A stretch of DNA of 64,000 nucleotides. It comes from Xenorhabdus nematophila ATCC 19061 (GTDB lineage Bacteria > Pseudomonadota > Gammaproteobacteria > Enterobacterales > Enterobacteriaceae). The DNA is taken from the NCBI RefSeq assembly GCF_000252955.1, contig NC_014228.1, positions 3,387,232 to 3,451,231 on the forward strand. Reading direction: 5' to 3'. Below the pieces are notes generated by a model. It was not told the origin of the DNA, did no database searches, and was given only the letters and a program-made list of their open reading frames with translations. The translations under genes were made by a program, and so were the position numbers. Shown here one piece after another: positions 7,420-17,175 of the stretch (its first letter is position 1; every line of letters begins with the position of its first letter).

Positions 7420-7588
7420 GGTGATTCAAGGCAGGGTTAGCAGACTGGGTTCACACCAGCGAGGCCGAAGCCTCCCCTGCCTGAACCACCATTGAAAAGG
7501 TAAGCGCAGGCGCACTGGCAGAAACATCCTACCAGTGTCAGTGAACACAAGGCTGCTAAACCTTGACCATTAGATTTTGCTAATGGCG
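7420..7588 (-). ncRNA. Structured, pseudoknotted leader RNA of nlp, copy A
   Basis: Given 5'-3' in the order of the plus strand, the conserved pairings are GGTGATTCA (7420-7428) with TGAACCACC, TTAGCAG (7437-7443) with CTGCTAA, GTTCAC with GTGAAC, hairpin GAGGC-CGAA-GCCTC, hairpin CACTGGCAG/CTACCAGTG, and hairpin CCATTAG (7567-7573)/CTAATGG (7580-7586). The same helices occur in copies B and C with different bases but kept pairing. The first helix crosses the second and third, giving a pseudoknot. The conserved promoter and a wobble pair that is G-U only on the minus strand indicate transcription toward nlp. Confidence 0.65.
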
Positions 7589-7593
7589 GGAAT

Positions 7594-7622
7594 ACTTTAA
7601 CGGATTGTTTTATCTAACTCAA
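7594..7622 (-). promoter_or_regulatory. Conserved promoter of nlp leader, copy A
   Basis: On the minus strand TTGAGT, a 17-bp spacer and TAAAGT. The elements and the exact spacing are conserved in copies B (15757-15785) and C (33328-33356), and transcription would begin just before the first leader hairpin. Confidence 0.55.
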
Positions 7623-7639
7623 TAACCGAACTGCTAAGT

Positions 7640-8380
7640 TGAACGGGTATAAACCCGTTTAGCATAATACCGGTGTATTTCAAGCTCAGTTGCCCCCTGC
7701 GTGACCAAACTGATAGTTAAACCATTTGGTTGGTCAAGGCGCGGTGAATCCTGTCCTCAGTCATCGGACAAACTCAGGGGAGAATACGGACGGCTAAATC
7801 AATCTTTGTTGTTTATTATCGTTCGTGATCGCTTTTCTATCCGTATTTCCCCTGTATTTTCAGATCATTTTTTATTTATTTCGAAACATTCCCTGCGTGT
7901 CGGTTCAGGTTCACCATTCCGTGGTACGTCAGATAATGTGTAGCAGGGTGAGGTTGCGTTGAGTTTTTGCAGGAGTTCGCTACGTGCTGAGCACGGCGAT
8001 GGAGTACTCCCCGTTCAGAAGCCTGATAGCTCAGGCTGAACGCCTCATTAATCGTGACGTGGTGTGATGTCTCCTTTTTTACTGCATCGGCCTGTTGCAA
8101 GGCAGTGGGTGAAAAATAAACGGAATAAGTCGGTAAGAGGTGAAAAAGTGCCTGTGAAAGCGCTGTCACCCAGTAATACAGGGTTCAAATCGGTCGAAAA
8201 GCCAGTCTGGTTGTGCTCTGGACGTTTGCCGCCCGCCGATTCTATAGTGCAATTGCCGTACAGGATTCTGGACGTTTATCGTGAATGTTCAAAACGAAGG
8301 TGAACGTTTTTCAGAACGAGGCAAATGGGCTGCTCGTGTTGTGTGATAAGCGGTTGTGAATCACACCGGATAACTTTCAT
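7640..8380. other. Degenerate region without a supported gene
   Basis: About 740 bp between the nlp promoter and the hairpin repeat. Short open frames exist on both strands; the best is a 97-codon frame on the minus strand at 7876-8169 (MTALSQALFHL...). It has no motif I can identify with confidence and may be a repeat-derived or Ash-like small protein. In copies B and C the equivalent position is occupied by the ATPase/DUF4276 pair; nothing of it remains here. Confidence 0.35.
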
Positions 8381-8516
8381 CGTCGGACGGAGGGTTGCTA
8401 TCCGACGACATCTGCTTCCAAAAGTGTGCAGATGTACCGCAGGGTAATGCGCTCCCTTGCAGGCTACGGGAGTTTTGTTTTCGCCGCTTAAAGCTGATCC
8501 TCACAGGCACTGGATC
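8381..8516 (-). repeat. Multi-hairpin repeat, copy 2
   Basis: Minus-strand copy of the element at 195-320. GATCC/GGATC, CTCCCGTAGCCTGCAAGGGAG and ATCTGC/GCAGAT are conserved. The last hairpin is CGTCGGA/TCCGACG instead of ATCATCAG/CTGATGAT, a compensatory replacement that keeps the stem. Confidence 0.6.
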
Positions 8517-8644
8517 ATGGGTAACAATAAAATACCTTATCGGTTGGGCGGAGTAAGGTCAACCGGTTGTTTGATAAGAAGCGACAGCAATGCTGACGAG
8601 AAGGATCACTACAGAGAATTGGTGAACACTTACTGAAAAATGTA

Positions 8645-8944
8645 GTGGTACTGTTCAGCCTCAGCTGGCGAGAAAACTGGGGTAATATATCCACATTCTT
8701 TGCCTATCCATCAGAAATTAGGAAAGTGATTTATACGACCAATGCCATTGAATCGCTAAATAGCGTCATCCAGCATGCCATCAAGAAACGAAAAATATTT
8801 CCGTCGAATGATTCAGCGAAAAAAGTAATCTGGCTGGCCATTCAGGCCGCGTCTAAACAGTGGACCATGCCGATCCAAAATTGGCGTCTTGCGATGAGTC
8901 GCTTTATGATTGAATTCAGTGACCGTTTAAACGGTCACATTTAA
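8645..8944 (+). pseudogene. IS256-family (mutator) transposase C-terminal fragment
   Basis: About 99 codons matching the end of IS256-family transposases: WGNISTFFAYPSEIRKVIYT, then TNAIESLNSVIQ, a KKRKIFPSNDSAKKVIWLA segment and the NWRLAMSRFMIEF tail, stopping at 8944. The N-terminal two thirds, including two of the DDE residues, are missing. It is an insertion relic within the decayed second ICE. Confidence 0.8.
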
Positions 8945-9230
8945 TGAAGATGAAGAAGATGAAAATGTGCACCAGCAGCCACCCCAGCAGGGCGTCCTGC
9001 CCCGACACCTTCACCTGATGAATGGCAAAACAGGGGGACTCTTTCGGAAACACCAGCGATGGCGCCCCGTGGTGGCATCATCGGGCAGGCTGACGCGGGG
9101 CGAGCCGCTGCTCCTGTGCCTGTTGCTGCTGATGAATTAAAGGCTGCTCATCGGCATAGACCGGCAGGAGGACAAGAACACTGCACCCGGTCAGTCCGGT
9201 GGCTATGTGATAGGAAAATCGCCTGGTCAT
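8945..9230 (-). pseudogene. TpsB (ShlB/FhaC-type) 5' fragment
   Basis: From ATG 9230 the minus strand encodes a signal peptide (MTRRFSYHIATGLTGCSVLV...VYADEQPLI) and a QQQQAQEQR stretch, as found before the POTRA domains of two-partner secretion transporters. The frame then hits a stop; in another frame it continues with LVFPKESPCFAIHQVKVSG, the start of the POTRA region, and ends at the IS256 scrap. It is the stub of a second two-partner secretion locus destroyed by frameshift and deletion. An intact relative lies at 52808-54520. Confidence 0.65.
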
Positions 9231-9299
9231 AATTTTTCTCAGCTTAGTAAAAATCCCTCTTCATAGAAGGCTGTCTCTTATACAGGAAGTGGTATTCAG

Positions 9300-9780
9300 T
9301 TAAGAATAAAAATGTGTGTTCTTTATCTTAGACAACAACAAGAAAATCTGATATTGAGCGTTCTTGTTTCGCCAAAGCAAACGGCGGAATCTTTTGCTAC
9401 TGTATTGGCTGCCTTGACCCGAATGAAAAATCAACCGACCTTCTCTATGGCGTGTTTCCAGCGCATTGCTCAGTGCCCGGCAGACCAGTTCTGCATCCAG
9501 TGATGCCGACATGGCTATCCCCACCACGCGACGGGAAAATAAATCCATCACCACAGCGAGATAATTCGGAAATACCGGAGCAAAATCCTGTTGCAAAAAG
9601 TTCGGGGAGGCAGCGTGCTCTTTCCCTTCCGAGCGATAACGGGGGAGTCCTCGGTTGGCGACTTTGCAAACCACATTCCTGCATTAACCACCGGACCTTC
9701 CAGCGCCCAACCCGGTGGCCTTCATTCGTGAGCAAATAGCTCAAGGTGCGACTGCCTATCGCGCCCCGACTTTTGGGCAT
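9300..9780 (-). pseudogene. IS3-family transposase (OrfB) remnant
   Basis: Two overlapping minus-strand frames together give an IS3-family OrfB. One carries RGAIGSRTLSYLLTNEGHRV and a WLMQECGLQSRQP segment. The other carries NYLAVVMDLFSRRVVG and then FHSGQGSQYSSKRFR, where the second catalytic Asp of the usual HSDQGSQY is replaced by Gly. The C-terminal Glu region is missing. Frameshift, truncation and the lost Asp make it inactive. Confidence 0.75.
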
Positions 9781-9867
9781 ACAGCTCGCGAATAGAAAAT
9801 TGACCTAAAATTCAAACAATAATTAGGGGATAACCGCGTATCCCTGACGTTGTAAACACCAGCTTGT

Positions 9868-11381
9868 CTACTTTCCCTTCGACATCATCTTCTGCATCAC
9901 CATCTGACCAAACATGCCAGCGGATTGCCTGACCTGCCCCACGCCCTGGTTCATCAGGCCGCCGACATCGCTCATCCGTACTCCAGCCCAAGCCAGCGCA
10001 CCCAGCCAGATCATCGGCAGAACAATAAACAACGTCCCCATCACCAGCCCCATAATCATATCATCTGACGTGTTCTGTATGCCCGCCAGATTAAACAGGC
10101 TGTGGGTATCTGAACCGTACAGGGCATCCAGTAAATGGCTGTCCAGCCAGCGCGCCAGTTCCCACCAGAAGGTCAGGAAATTCAACGCAAAAATCACACA
10201 GGTCAGGGTAAACACGGTCTTAAACTCATACGCGGCCACCAACAGCAGCAACGGGATTAAGATATACAACGCCATCAAAATCACCGCCTGCATCATCGGC
10301 AGGGCCTGGCGTACCGCATCGAACATTGGATATGCCAGTAAGCCCCCAACAGTGCGCCAGCAGAGGCCCCTATCCGGGTCGATCCATCCCACAACGTGGG
10401 ATCGGCATTACCCCCATAACCGGCATACACCTGGCCGGCTTGAGATACCGTCAGGTTCACCGGGCTGACCAGACGGCGGATCACCGCTTCCTGATAAGCG
10501 GGCGTGTTTTTACCCAACATTTTCAGTGTCGCAGACAGACGCAGCCACAACCCCGGGTCGGCCTGCGCCAGTACCCGATCTTTCAGGCCGATGTTGGCGG
10601 CTGACCACCAGACCTGACAGCTCGGATAGCCGCCCTGCCCGGTATACGGCCGGCCGTTGTCTCGACTCTCCTGCCATGGGAAATCAGCCCGGGGCGTGCG
10701 CGATTGCAGCGTCCGGTAATCGCCGGCTAAAAATGTACGGCTGCCCAGCCAGCCGATATCATTCAGGATAATCGGGTCGCTGGTGTGTTCCGGATCGCGT
10801 TGTTGCCACTGGTACAATGCCAACGCATAACAATCGTGGGTAAAATCCTGCAACTCGGCCGCCAGTGCCGGGCTCTTGATACGGGTATGTTGCACGTCAA
10901 AACGCAGTTGCCGTAAATCCGGCCGACAGGGAATGGCGGCCACCGCCGCCTGCGTCAGCCCTTTGGATAACCGATGCACCATAGCCCACCAAATCGGCAC
11001 TGCCGCCGTTTGATTATTCAGACTGGATATCACCGCCGCATAACCACTGTTCTCCGGTGCACCGGGTGTCCAGGTGCCACAGCTTTTGGCCCGGGCGGTA
11101 TCATACTGGAGGGTGCTGAAGCTGACATTCACCAACGGCACGCAGCAGAAAACCATGACGAAAAACGCACTGTAGAGCGTATTTTCAATCCGGGCCAGTG
11201 ACTGCAATCCATTGGGGCCTTCTTCCTCCCCGCACTCCCGCACTTTCAGCCAAATGGCAATCACTTTGACCACTAACGGCAGGGTAAACAACCCCGTGGC
11301 AATCAGAATATGCCACAGGCCATTATTCACCACCCAGCCGAGCAGGGTCAGGAAATATTCCAGATAACTGTTCGTGGTCAT
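9868..11381 (-). pseudogene. TraG N-terminal-domain conjugation protein, frameshifted
   Basis: The minus strand from ATG 11381 encodes an inner-membrane protein starting MTTNSYLEYFLTLLGWVVNN, typical of the TraG_N family that spans the inner membrane and helps pilus assembly and mating-pair stabilisation in these ICEs. The frame shifts near 10370: one frame ends ...STRIGASAGALLGAYW, while the following frame continues with GLLAYPMFDAVRQALPMMQA and several hydrophobic segments to the stop at 9868. Together about 500 residues, the family's usual size. One base change would restore it. It overlaps the upstream small membrane gene by 4 bp. Confidence 0.75.
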
Positions 11382-11722
11382 GACACACTTCCCTGACTGG
11401 CTGACAGGGCGTATTCACCCAGCAGGATAAACAACAGGCTGACCACCATCATCCGCCTCAGCGTTGTGCGATATTCCGCCTGATGTTTCACTCTTTGCCC
11501 GATTTTCCAACCGCCCCAGAGCAGCCATCCGTAAAGGCTTAATCGCCATAACAGCCAAAGCGATTGATACCTTGCCAGCCAGCGATTCAAGGCAGACAGG
11601 GTTTCGGGATAATTCATCCCTGCCCAGCCGATAGCTAGCGTCACCATCATCGCCAAAGCGATAATCAGTGATAGCCCGATACCTTTTCTTAATTTTGATT
11701 TTGCACGTTTCTCTGCCACCAT
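11378..11722 (-). CDS. Small ICE membrane protein
   Basis: A 114-residue protein with a basic N-terminus (VAEKRAKSKLRKG) and about three hydrophobic segments (residues 15-33, 52-70, 90-106). It lies between the PFL_4711-like gene and TraG_N, a position occupied by a small conserved membrane protein in related ICEs. ATG 11722 is used; a TTG start 3 bp earlier is possible. It ends with an ATGA overlap into TraG_N. The frame is intact although its neighbours are broken. The precise role is unknown. Confidence 0.55.
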   Translation of the reverse strand: MVAEKRAKSKLRKGIGLSLIIALAMMVTLAIGWAGMNYPETLSALNRWLARYQSLWLLWRLSLYGWLLWGGWKIGQRVKHQAEYRTTLRRMMVVSLLFILLGEYALSASQGSVS

Positions 11723-11727
11723 CAATT

Positions 11728-12389
11728 TTATCTGCGCACCTGATTAGAAGATTCCAACTGAGAAAAACGGGCATCCTGACTGTCCGCGACCTGTTTTTGC
11801 GGATGAGCGTGAATACGCTGCGTATCCCGCTCAATAATGGTCAGAATGGAGTTACGGGAAAGCGCCTGCTTCAGCTCCATTTCATTTTTCAGCGCATTGA
11901 TTTCCCGGTCCAGTGCGGTAATCCGGCGGTCGCCTTCTGCCAGCGCTTCCGATTGTGCTGCCGCATTGGGTTCGGACATGCCGGTGATCAACATCCGGCG
12001 CATCAGTAACGCGGTTTCAATGGTCTCACTCATCGCCAGCTCTCCCGCCAGACGCGCAGTCAGTGCAGCCCTGTCGAGATCACGCTGCAACGCCTGAATC
12101 ACACCCTGTGTCACGGCCAGACTGCCAGTTTTCAGTTTGGTGAGATTCGCCCTCGTGGGTTTCTCCGTGCCGCTGACCAGTTTCATCAGTTGCTCAGTGT
12201 TCGTTTTGGTATGGGTTTCCAGCATCGGGGCAAATCCCGTTCCCGCGACTGTCGTTCCCGGCTGGTGTTGCTCGCCCCCGCTAGTGCAGTCTGCCGCGTG
12301 TGCGCAGGTCCGGATGGCCCGGTCACCTGCGGTAAGGTGAGGGACAACCCGGCGGCATTGGACTGCGTCGGGGCCAACATAATGGCACC
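11728..12389 (-). pseudogene. PFL_4711-type (TIGR03755) ICE protein, truncated and frameshifted
   Basis: The readable part (APMLETHTKTNTEQLMKLVS ... DREINALKNEMELKQALSRN ... SQLESSNQVRR) matches the end of the PFL_4711/TIGR03755 family of G-type ICE transfer proteins. Its N-terminus is gone: at 12389/12390 a deletion joins it to the middle of the VirB4-like gene, and the frame changes near 12230. The genes normally between TraC and this one (TIGR03757, TIGR03756) are therefore absent. Confidence 0.6.
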
Positions 12390-14944
12390 CATATTCAGCA
12401 TCTTTTCGGCGGTATCGGGATAATCTGCCAGGTTTTGCGTGGCGAGCCACAGCCAGGCACCGAGTTTACGCCACATTTTCACCACTTTGGTCATATACGG
12501 CGATAACAATGGATTTGTGGTGGTGATATGCCCTTCATCAATCACCAGTTACAGTTCCCTGTCCTGATATTGATCGCGTTCAGCCAGGTTGTTGACTTTA
12601 TTAATCAGCGACACCATGGCGTGCCGGGACGGTTAAACAGTTCTCCCTCAAATCCCTGGGTAAACATCGACATGGCGCTGGCCATTTCATCCGCCCGTGC
12701 CCGTCGGTGGGCTGTGATTAACGGCTGACCGTGTTCATCCAGCTGATGATGGCGGGCAATGGCATACAGTGCGTTCTGTAAGTCTGACGCCACCATCTGG
12801 CGGGACTCCTCAAAGCTGGTTTGAGCCGCCTGCATAATCGCTTCACGGATAAGTCCCCGATCAGAGCGGGTCAGCCGCTCTTCTTCTCTTTTCTCACCGC
12901 CGGTGATCATCAATCGGGCAGCAATTTCCATCTCGCCCAGAATATCACGCTGTTTATCCCCCTCTTCTTCCGGTTGCTCATCCGTATCAGGAATATCGGC
13001 TTCATGAATGCGCAATTGCTTGGGGCTGAGTTGCAGCAACTGATGTGCATCGGCAAACAACGCCAAACTGACGCCACAGCCTGGTTTGATGCCAATTTTA
13101 TTGACTGTCAGCCCCAGACTTTCGTAGTAATAGGCCAGCAGACCAAAACTGTTGCCCGCCTCCACAATAAACAGGCGCGGCCGGTGTATGGCCATCAGCT
13201 GGATGAGTGAGGCGCATAGCGTGGCGGATTTCCCGGCACCGGTCGGGCCAAACAGCAGTAAATGGGCATTCTGGGTGCGATCCTGCTTGTTCATCGGATC
13301 GAAGGTCAGCGGTGCCCCGCCCCGATTAAAGAAACTGAATCCCGGATGCCCGGTACCGGTTGAACGCCCTGTGACGGGCAGCAATCCGGCCAGATGCTGC
13401 ACCCAGGTCAAACGGCTGTACCAGTGTTTTTTGTCCTTTTGCGGATTAAAGCACATCGGCAGTGCCCGTAAGTAGGCATTCAACGGAGAGACACTGAATT
13501 CCGGTCGCACGGGCTGTAATCCTGCCGTCAACAGGGTGGAAGACAGCTGGTGCACCCGATGATCCAGATCAAAAACATCCTTGCCGCGCACCAGAAAAGT
13601 GAGCGCCCTGCGGTACAATTTATGCCGTCGCCCCAGCAGTGCTTTGACTTCCTGCACATCCTGCCGGACGCGCAGTGATTCGGTGTTTTCCCCCACGGCA
13701 TTTTTCGCCAGCCGGGTAAAGTCTTCTTCCAGCCTGTCTTGTGCCTGCGCCACAATCGTCAGCGAAACCACAGTGCCTTCCGGCATCATATCCATCAGGG
13801 TATTGATATTGTCGCCCCGTTTCACTTCGCCAGTCAACATACCCGGCTCCGGCGGACGGCGCAGACGCTCGACCGGCACCGCTTTGTGCGGCAGGCCGTC
13901 AAACCACCAGACGCCCGCGTCAGGATCAGACACCGGCGGGGTAAACCACAGACTTTCGGCAAAATCGGTGTTGAGGGGGAGATCCAATTGGGTGGGCGTT
14001 TCATAACTGACCGCCCGGTAAAAATCGGCGTTTGTCATCCCCCAATCCGGAGCCGGATTAAAATGACGCAACAACCAGTTGTGGATCTGCCCGCCATTCT
14101 GGCGGCGGGCCATCACACCGGCGGCGGCCAGTGACGAGACTACCCGACCAAACCGCCCGACGGCATTATAACGGGCAGAGATTTCCGGCCAGCCCAGATG
14201 AAAGAGGGAGAGTTCATTACCACGCCCTGCCCGGTGCGCCTCTGCCCAGATGCGTCTTAACAAATCGGCATCCCCTTTGGGATCAAACACAATCACCACC
14301 TCACCGCGCCGGATATCCTGCGTTATTAACAATTCTGCCAGCCGGGTTTTTCCTACACGGGTTGTCCCCATCACCAACGTGTGCCCAACTCGCTCACGTA
14401 AGTCCATAAAAACGTCCGCTTCCTGTGGCTCAATGCCGTGGAGTGCCGGATTTCCCCCCACCGGTGGCAGCGGGCGTACCGGATTAAATGACGAGTCCTT
14501 ACGCAGCAGTGCAGATAATACTGGCCAGCGGTATTCGGTTCGGCGCTCCAGTTCGCGGGCAAGCTGATAAATCTGGGACGGTTGCACGAATCGTTCCACT
14601 TCCGGTCGCCGTGTATCCTGCAAACGCTGGGTATGCTTCTGCTGCCAGCGAAATCCACGCCCTAAAAACAATTGTCGGTGACTGACAGGAATGTGTTGGG
14701 TACTCATCTGGTAACGCGGCAGGCGACGCAGATTTCTGCGATAGCGGATAACCTGAATGCCCTGCCAGGTGCGTATCATCGCCAATGCGGCAAAACCGCC
14801 CGCCATCACGTAACTGACTGAAGGTGTCAGTGCAATGGCCCAGGGGACCCAGATACAGACAAATGCCGCAACGGCGGCGACCAGCGCCGTGTTCAGTTCA
14901 ACGGCAGGCCGTAACAGGGCTTCAACCACATAACGGCGGCTCAT
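12390..14944 (-). pseudogene. TraD-VirB4 (TraC) deletion chimera
   Basis: From ATG 14944 the minus strand encodes the start of TraD (MSRRYVVEALLRPAVELNTA, two membrane segments, Walker A GTTRVGKTRL) up to ARYNAVGRFGRV. It then continues in frame with the TraC/VirB4-like ATPase from SSLAAAGVMARRQNGGQ, including its Walker A FGPTGAGKSAT. Compared with the intact third ICE, everything between is deleted (about 9 kb there). Further damage: a 79-bp deletion after FNRPGTPW shifts frame near 12617, and a CAA-to-TAA stop lies just before VIDEGH (about 12548). The fused 779-residue frame ends at 12605. It cannot act as a complete coupling protein or secretion ATPase. Confidence 0.85.
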
Positions 14945-15288
14945 GGTGATAACTGCTGGGAAAGCTGGGTGTCGGTAATTAACACCGGATAATGTTGCAA
15001 CTGCAACCGGCAAGCCAGCTCGGCGCCGGAAGCCGGTGACAACAGTAACCCCGGGACTAATGCGCGCAATGCCTGTAGGCCCGCCATTTCCCTGACATTC
15101 ACCACCAGACCCACGGCCTGTAGTTTCGTCAGTGTGGCCGCATTCTGGCTTAACCACTGACGTGAGCCCGGATCATCCCCAATCAGAAACAGAGCACCAA
15201 TCCCCGGCAATTGGAGTGGCCTGCTGGCGACTTTCCCCGGTGACAGTTCCAGTGTTCTGACAGGCAGCATGGCAGCTTCACCTATCAC
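14941..15288 (-). pseudogene. TIGR03765 (PFL_4695) ICE protein, C-terminal fragment
   Basis: The 115-codon frame is nearly identical to the last two thirds of the gene at 35191-35718 (GKVASRPLQLPGIGALFLIG ... LQHYPVLITDTQLSQQLSP). The N-terminal part with the signal peptide is missing. A deletion has joined it to the 3' part of nlp copy B, so pilL and TIGR03759, present in the intact element, have been removed. It overlaps the TraD start by ATGA as in the intact ICE. Confidence 0.8.
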
Positions 15289-15545
15289 TTCAGGCGAGAA
15301 AGACGGTGCCGATGGTGACCAGCTTGATCAAAATAACGACTTGGCCAAATTTCGGAAGGATGGATCTCAAGGGTATTTGCAATGATCCATTCCCCTTTTG
15401 GCCAAGCGCGTGACCGGGTATTGGCAAGGGTTGAAGAGCTTAATCCGGCTTCACGGGAGACTGCGGCGAGAGTTGTACCACGTTTGCGTAATGCACAAAT
15501 AATTTCGGCTGGGTGCCAGTCTTTCTGAGTGTGAGTCATAGTCAT
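15285..15545 (-). pseudogene. Nlp/Ner-type HTH regulator, copy B, C-terminally truncated
   Basis: The first 70 residues match copy C closely (DWHPAEIICALRKRGTTLAAVS, SEIWPSRYFDQ) and retain the Ner-like HTH. After RYFDQ the sequence is replaced by AGHHRHRLSRLK, created by the deletion that also removed the 5' part of the TIGR03765 gene. The HTH itself is intact, so DNA binding may persist. The leader, promoter and divergent ATPase/DUF4276 pair beyond it are preserved. Confidence 0.75.
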
Positions 15546-15578
15546 ACCTGCTTCCCCTTCTTTTGATTATTAAGTGGT

Positions 15579-15750
15579 GGCGATTCAAGACAGGGATTCT
15601 CAGGTACCGGGTACACTCAACCGGCGAGACGTTAGTCTCCCCCGCCTGAACCGCCATAGAAGGGCAATAACAGGCTCACTGGTAGAAACATCCTACCAGT
15701 GGAGTGTTTAAGAGGCCTGAGATTCCTCACTATCAGATTTTGCTGATAGC
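15579..15750 (-). ncRNA. Structured, pseudoknotted leader RNA of nlp, copy B
   Basis: Plus-strand order: GGCGATTCA (15579-15587) with TGAACCGCC (15647-15655); GATTCTCAGG with CCTGAGATTC; ACACTC with GAGTGT; hairpin GAGAC-GTTA-GTCTC; hairpin CACTGGTAG/CTACCAGTG; hairpin CTATCAG (15730-15736)/CTGATAG (15743-15749). Relative to copies A and C the paired bases differ but stay complementary. On the plus strand the last hairpin is followed by T6, so a plus-strand terminator is an alternative reading; the promoter and wobble evidence favour minus-strand transcription into nlp. Confidence 0.65.
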
Positions 15751-15756
15751 TTTTTT

Positions 15757-15785
15757 ACTTTAACGAATTACGTTATTTAATTCAA
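15757..15785 (-). promoter_or_regulatory. Conserved promoter of nlp leader, copy B
   Basis: Minus strand TTGAAT, 17-bp spacer, TAAAGT, same spacing as copies A and C. Confidence 0.55.
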
Positions 15786-16068
15786 TAATCGAACGTGTAA
15801 GTTTAATCAGTAAAATTAAGTGATTAATTTTCATCAGTTCAACTTTCTTGCATATTTGATACATCGTTTTATTCCAAAATATCAAAACAGAAGTTGAAGT
15901 GCTTGCCTCCAATGATAATCACAACCAAAAGAAGATGTGATTCAGAGAATAGTGCACCCGCCATCAGTGGGTTATGTTAACATTGAATGTAACTGTCCTG
16001 ATGCAACGTTTATCATCAATAGTTATCCCCTGTCTGATACTGAAGTAAAGCATTTCAAAGGAGGCGAT

Positions 16069-17175
16069 ATGACGACGTCTTTAGACAAACTCACGATTAA
16101 AGGGTTTAAATCAATCCATGAGCTCAATGAATTTGAACTTAAAAATCTAAACGTGATTGTTGGCGCTAACGGCGCAGGTAAAAGTAATTTAATCTCCTTT
16201 TTTAAAATGCTGCGGGCATTAATTGACGGCACATTAAATCGCTATGTACGTGATAATGGTGGTGCAAGTGATTTACTCTTTAATGGTAATAAAGTCACGC
16301 AGAAAATGGAGTTTGAAACACGCTTCGGTGACAGAGGGTTCCGCTTTAAACTCGTTCCCACGCCAGCAGACAGTTGTGCGATTGAAGATGAAGCACGTTA
16401 TTACAAAAACAGTGCGTCCAAATGGTGGGTATTAGGGGATAGCGATGATGGCCGCTCCAGAATGGTTGCTGAAATTGAGAACAATGCCTCTGATGCGCTG
16501 TATTCCAAACCTATTTATGATGCCATCACATCCTGGCAGATTTATCATTTTCACGATACCAGCGCGACAGCCGGAATGCGAAAATATGAAATTATCCAAG
16601 ATAACAAAGAATTACGTACAGATGCGTCTAATATTGGGGCGTTTTTATTAAAACTCAAAAATGATGCCCCGAGTGAATACAAATCAATTGTAAATGCCAT
16701 CAGATTAGTCACCCCTTTCTTTGATAATTTCATTCTGGAACCTCGCCAAAGCGGTTCAAAAGAAGAAGTTAACATTAGCTGGACGCAGAAAGGCTCAGAC
16801 TATCCGATGCAACCTTATCATCTATCAGATGGTTCAATACGCTTTATGTGTCTGGCTACCGCATTATTACAACCAACCCCACCATCGACTATTATTATTG
16901 ATGAACCTGAGCTGGGCCTGCACCCTGCGGCCATTGTGATCCTTGCTGAGTTAATCCAACAAGCGGCTCAACGTACCCAAGTTATTATCGCTACTCAATC
17001 CCCTATTTTAATTGATCAATTCTCTGCCGAAGATATTATCATCGTAAATCGTAAAAAAGGCGCTTCAAGCTTTGAACGTTTGAATGAGAAAGATTTTTCT
17101 CAATGGCTCGAAAACTATTCACTGGGTGAATTGTGGGCTAAAAACGTCATCGCCGGAGGGCCAACTTATGAGTAA
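16069..17175 (+). CDS. AAA/ABC-type ATPase (OLD/RecF-like), cassette B
   Basis: A 368-residue ATPase of the SMC/RecF/OLD-like type: IKGFKSI opening, Walker A GANGAGKSN (about residue 33), ABC signature-like LSDGSIRF (about 252), Walker B TIIIDEPELGLHP (about 274) and the switch region IIATQSPILIDQF (about 304). Such ATPases paired with TOPRIM-like proteins are common in anti-phage modules (OLD, PARIS, Gabija by analogy). The start ATG 16069 has an excellent AAAGGAGGCGAT. It overlaps the next gene by 8 bp. Its homologue at 32021-33112 has the same neighbours. The function as a defence sensor/effector is inferred. Confidence 0.8.
   Translation: MTTSLDKLTIKGFKSIHELNEFELKNLNVIVGANGAGKSNLISFFKMLRALIDGTLNRYVRDNGGASDLLFNGNKVTQKMEFETRFGDRGFRFKLVPTPADSCAIEDEARYYKNSASKWWVLGDSDDGRSRMVAEIENNASDALYSKPIYDAITSWQIYHFHDTSATAGMRKYEIIQDNKELRTDASNIGAFLLKLKNDAPSEYKSIVNAIRLVTPFFDNFILEPRQSGSKEEVNISWTQKGSDYPMQPYHLSDGSIRFMCLATALLQPTPPSTIIIDEPELGLHPAAIVILAELIQQAAQRTQVIIATQSPILIDQFSAEDIIIVNRKKGASSFERLNEKDFSQWLENYSLGELWAKNVIAGGPTYE

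Noticed and set aside
7876..8169. 97-codon minus-strand frame, possible small protein
   Set aside because: No motif I can name, no good Shine-Dalgarno, and lies in a repeat-rich decayed region; not listed as a gene.
8064..8303. Plus-strand open frame of 79 codons
   Set aside because: Overlaps the minus-strand frame, has no recognisable domain and no supporting context.
15730..15756. Plus-strand Rho-independent terminator (CTATCAG/CTGATAG then T6), suggesting a plus-strand non-coding RNA divergent from nlp
   Set aside because: The T run is present in copies B and C but lost in copy A, while the hairpin is kept by compensation. The conserved promoter just beyond it points the other way and the wobble pair fits the minus strand. 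Kept only as an alternative.
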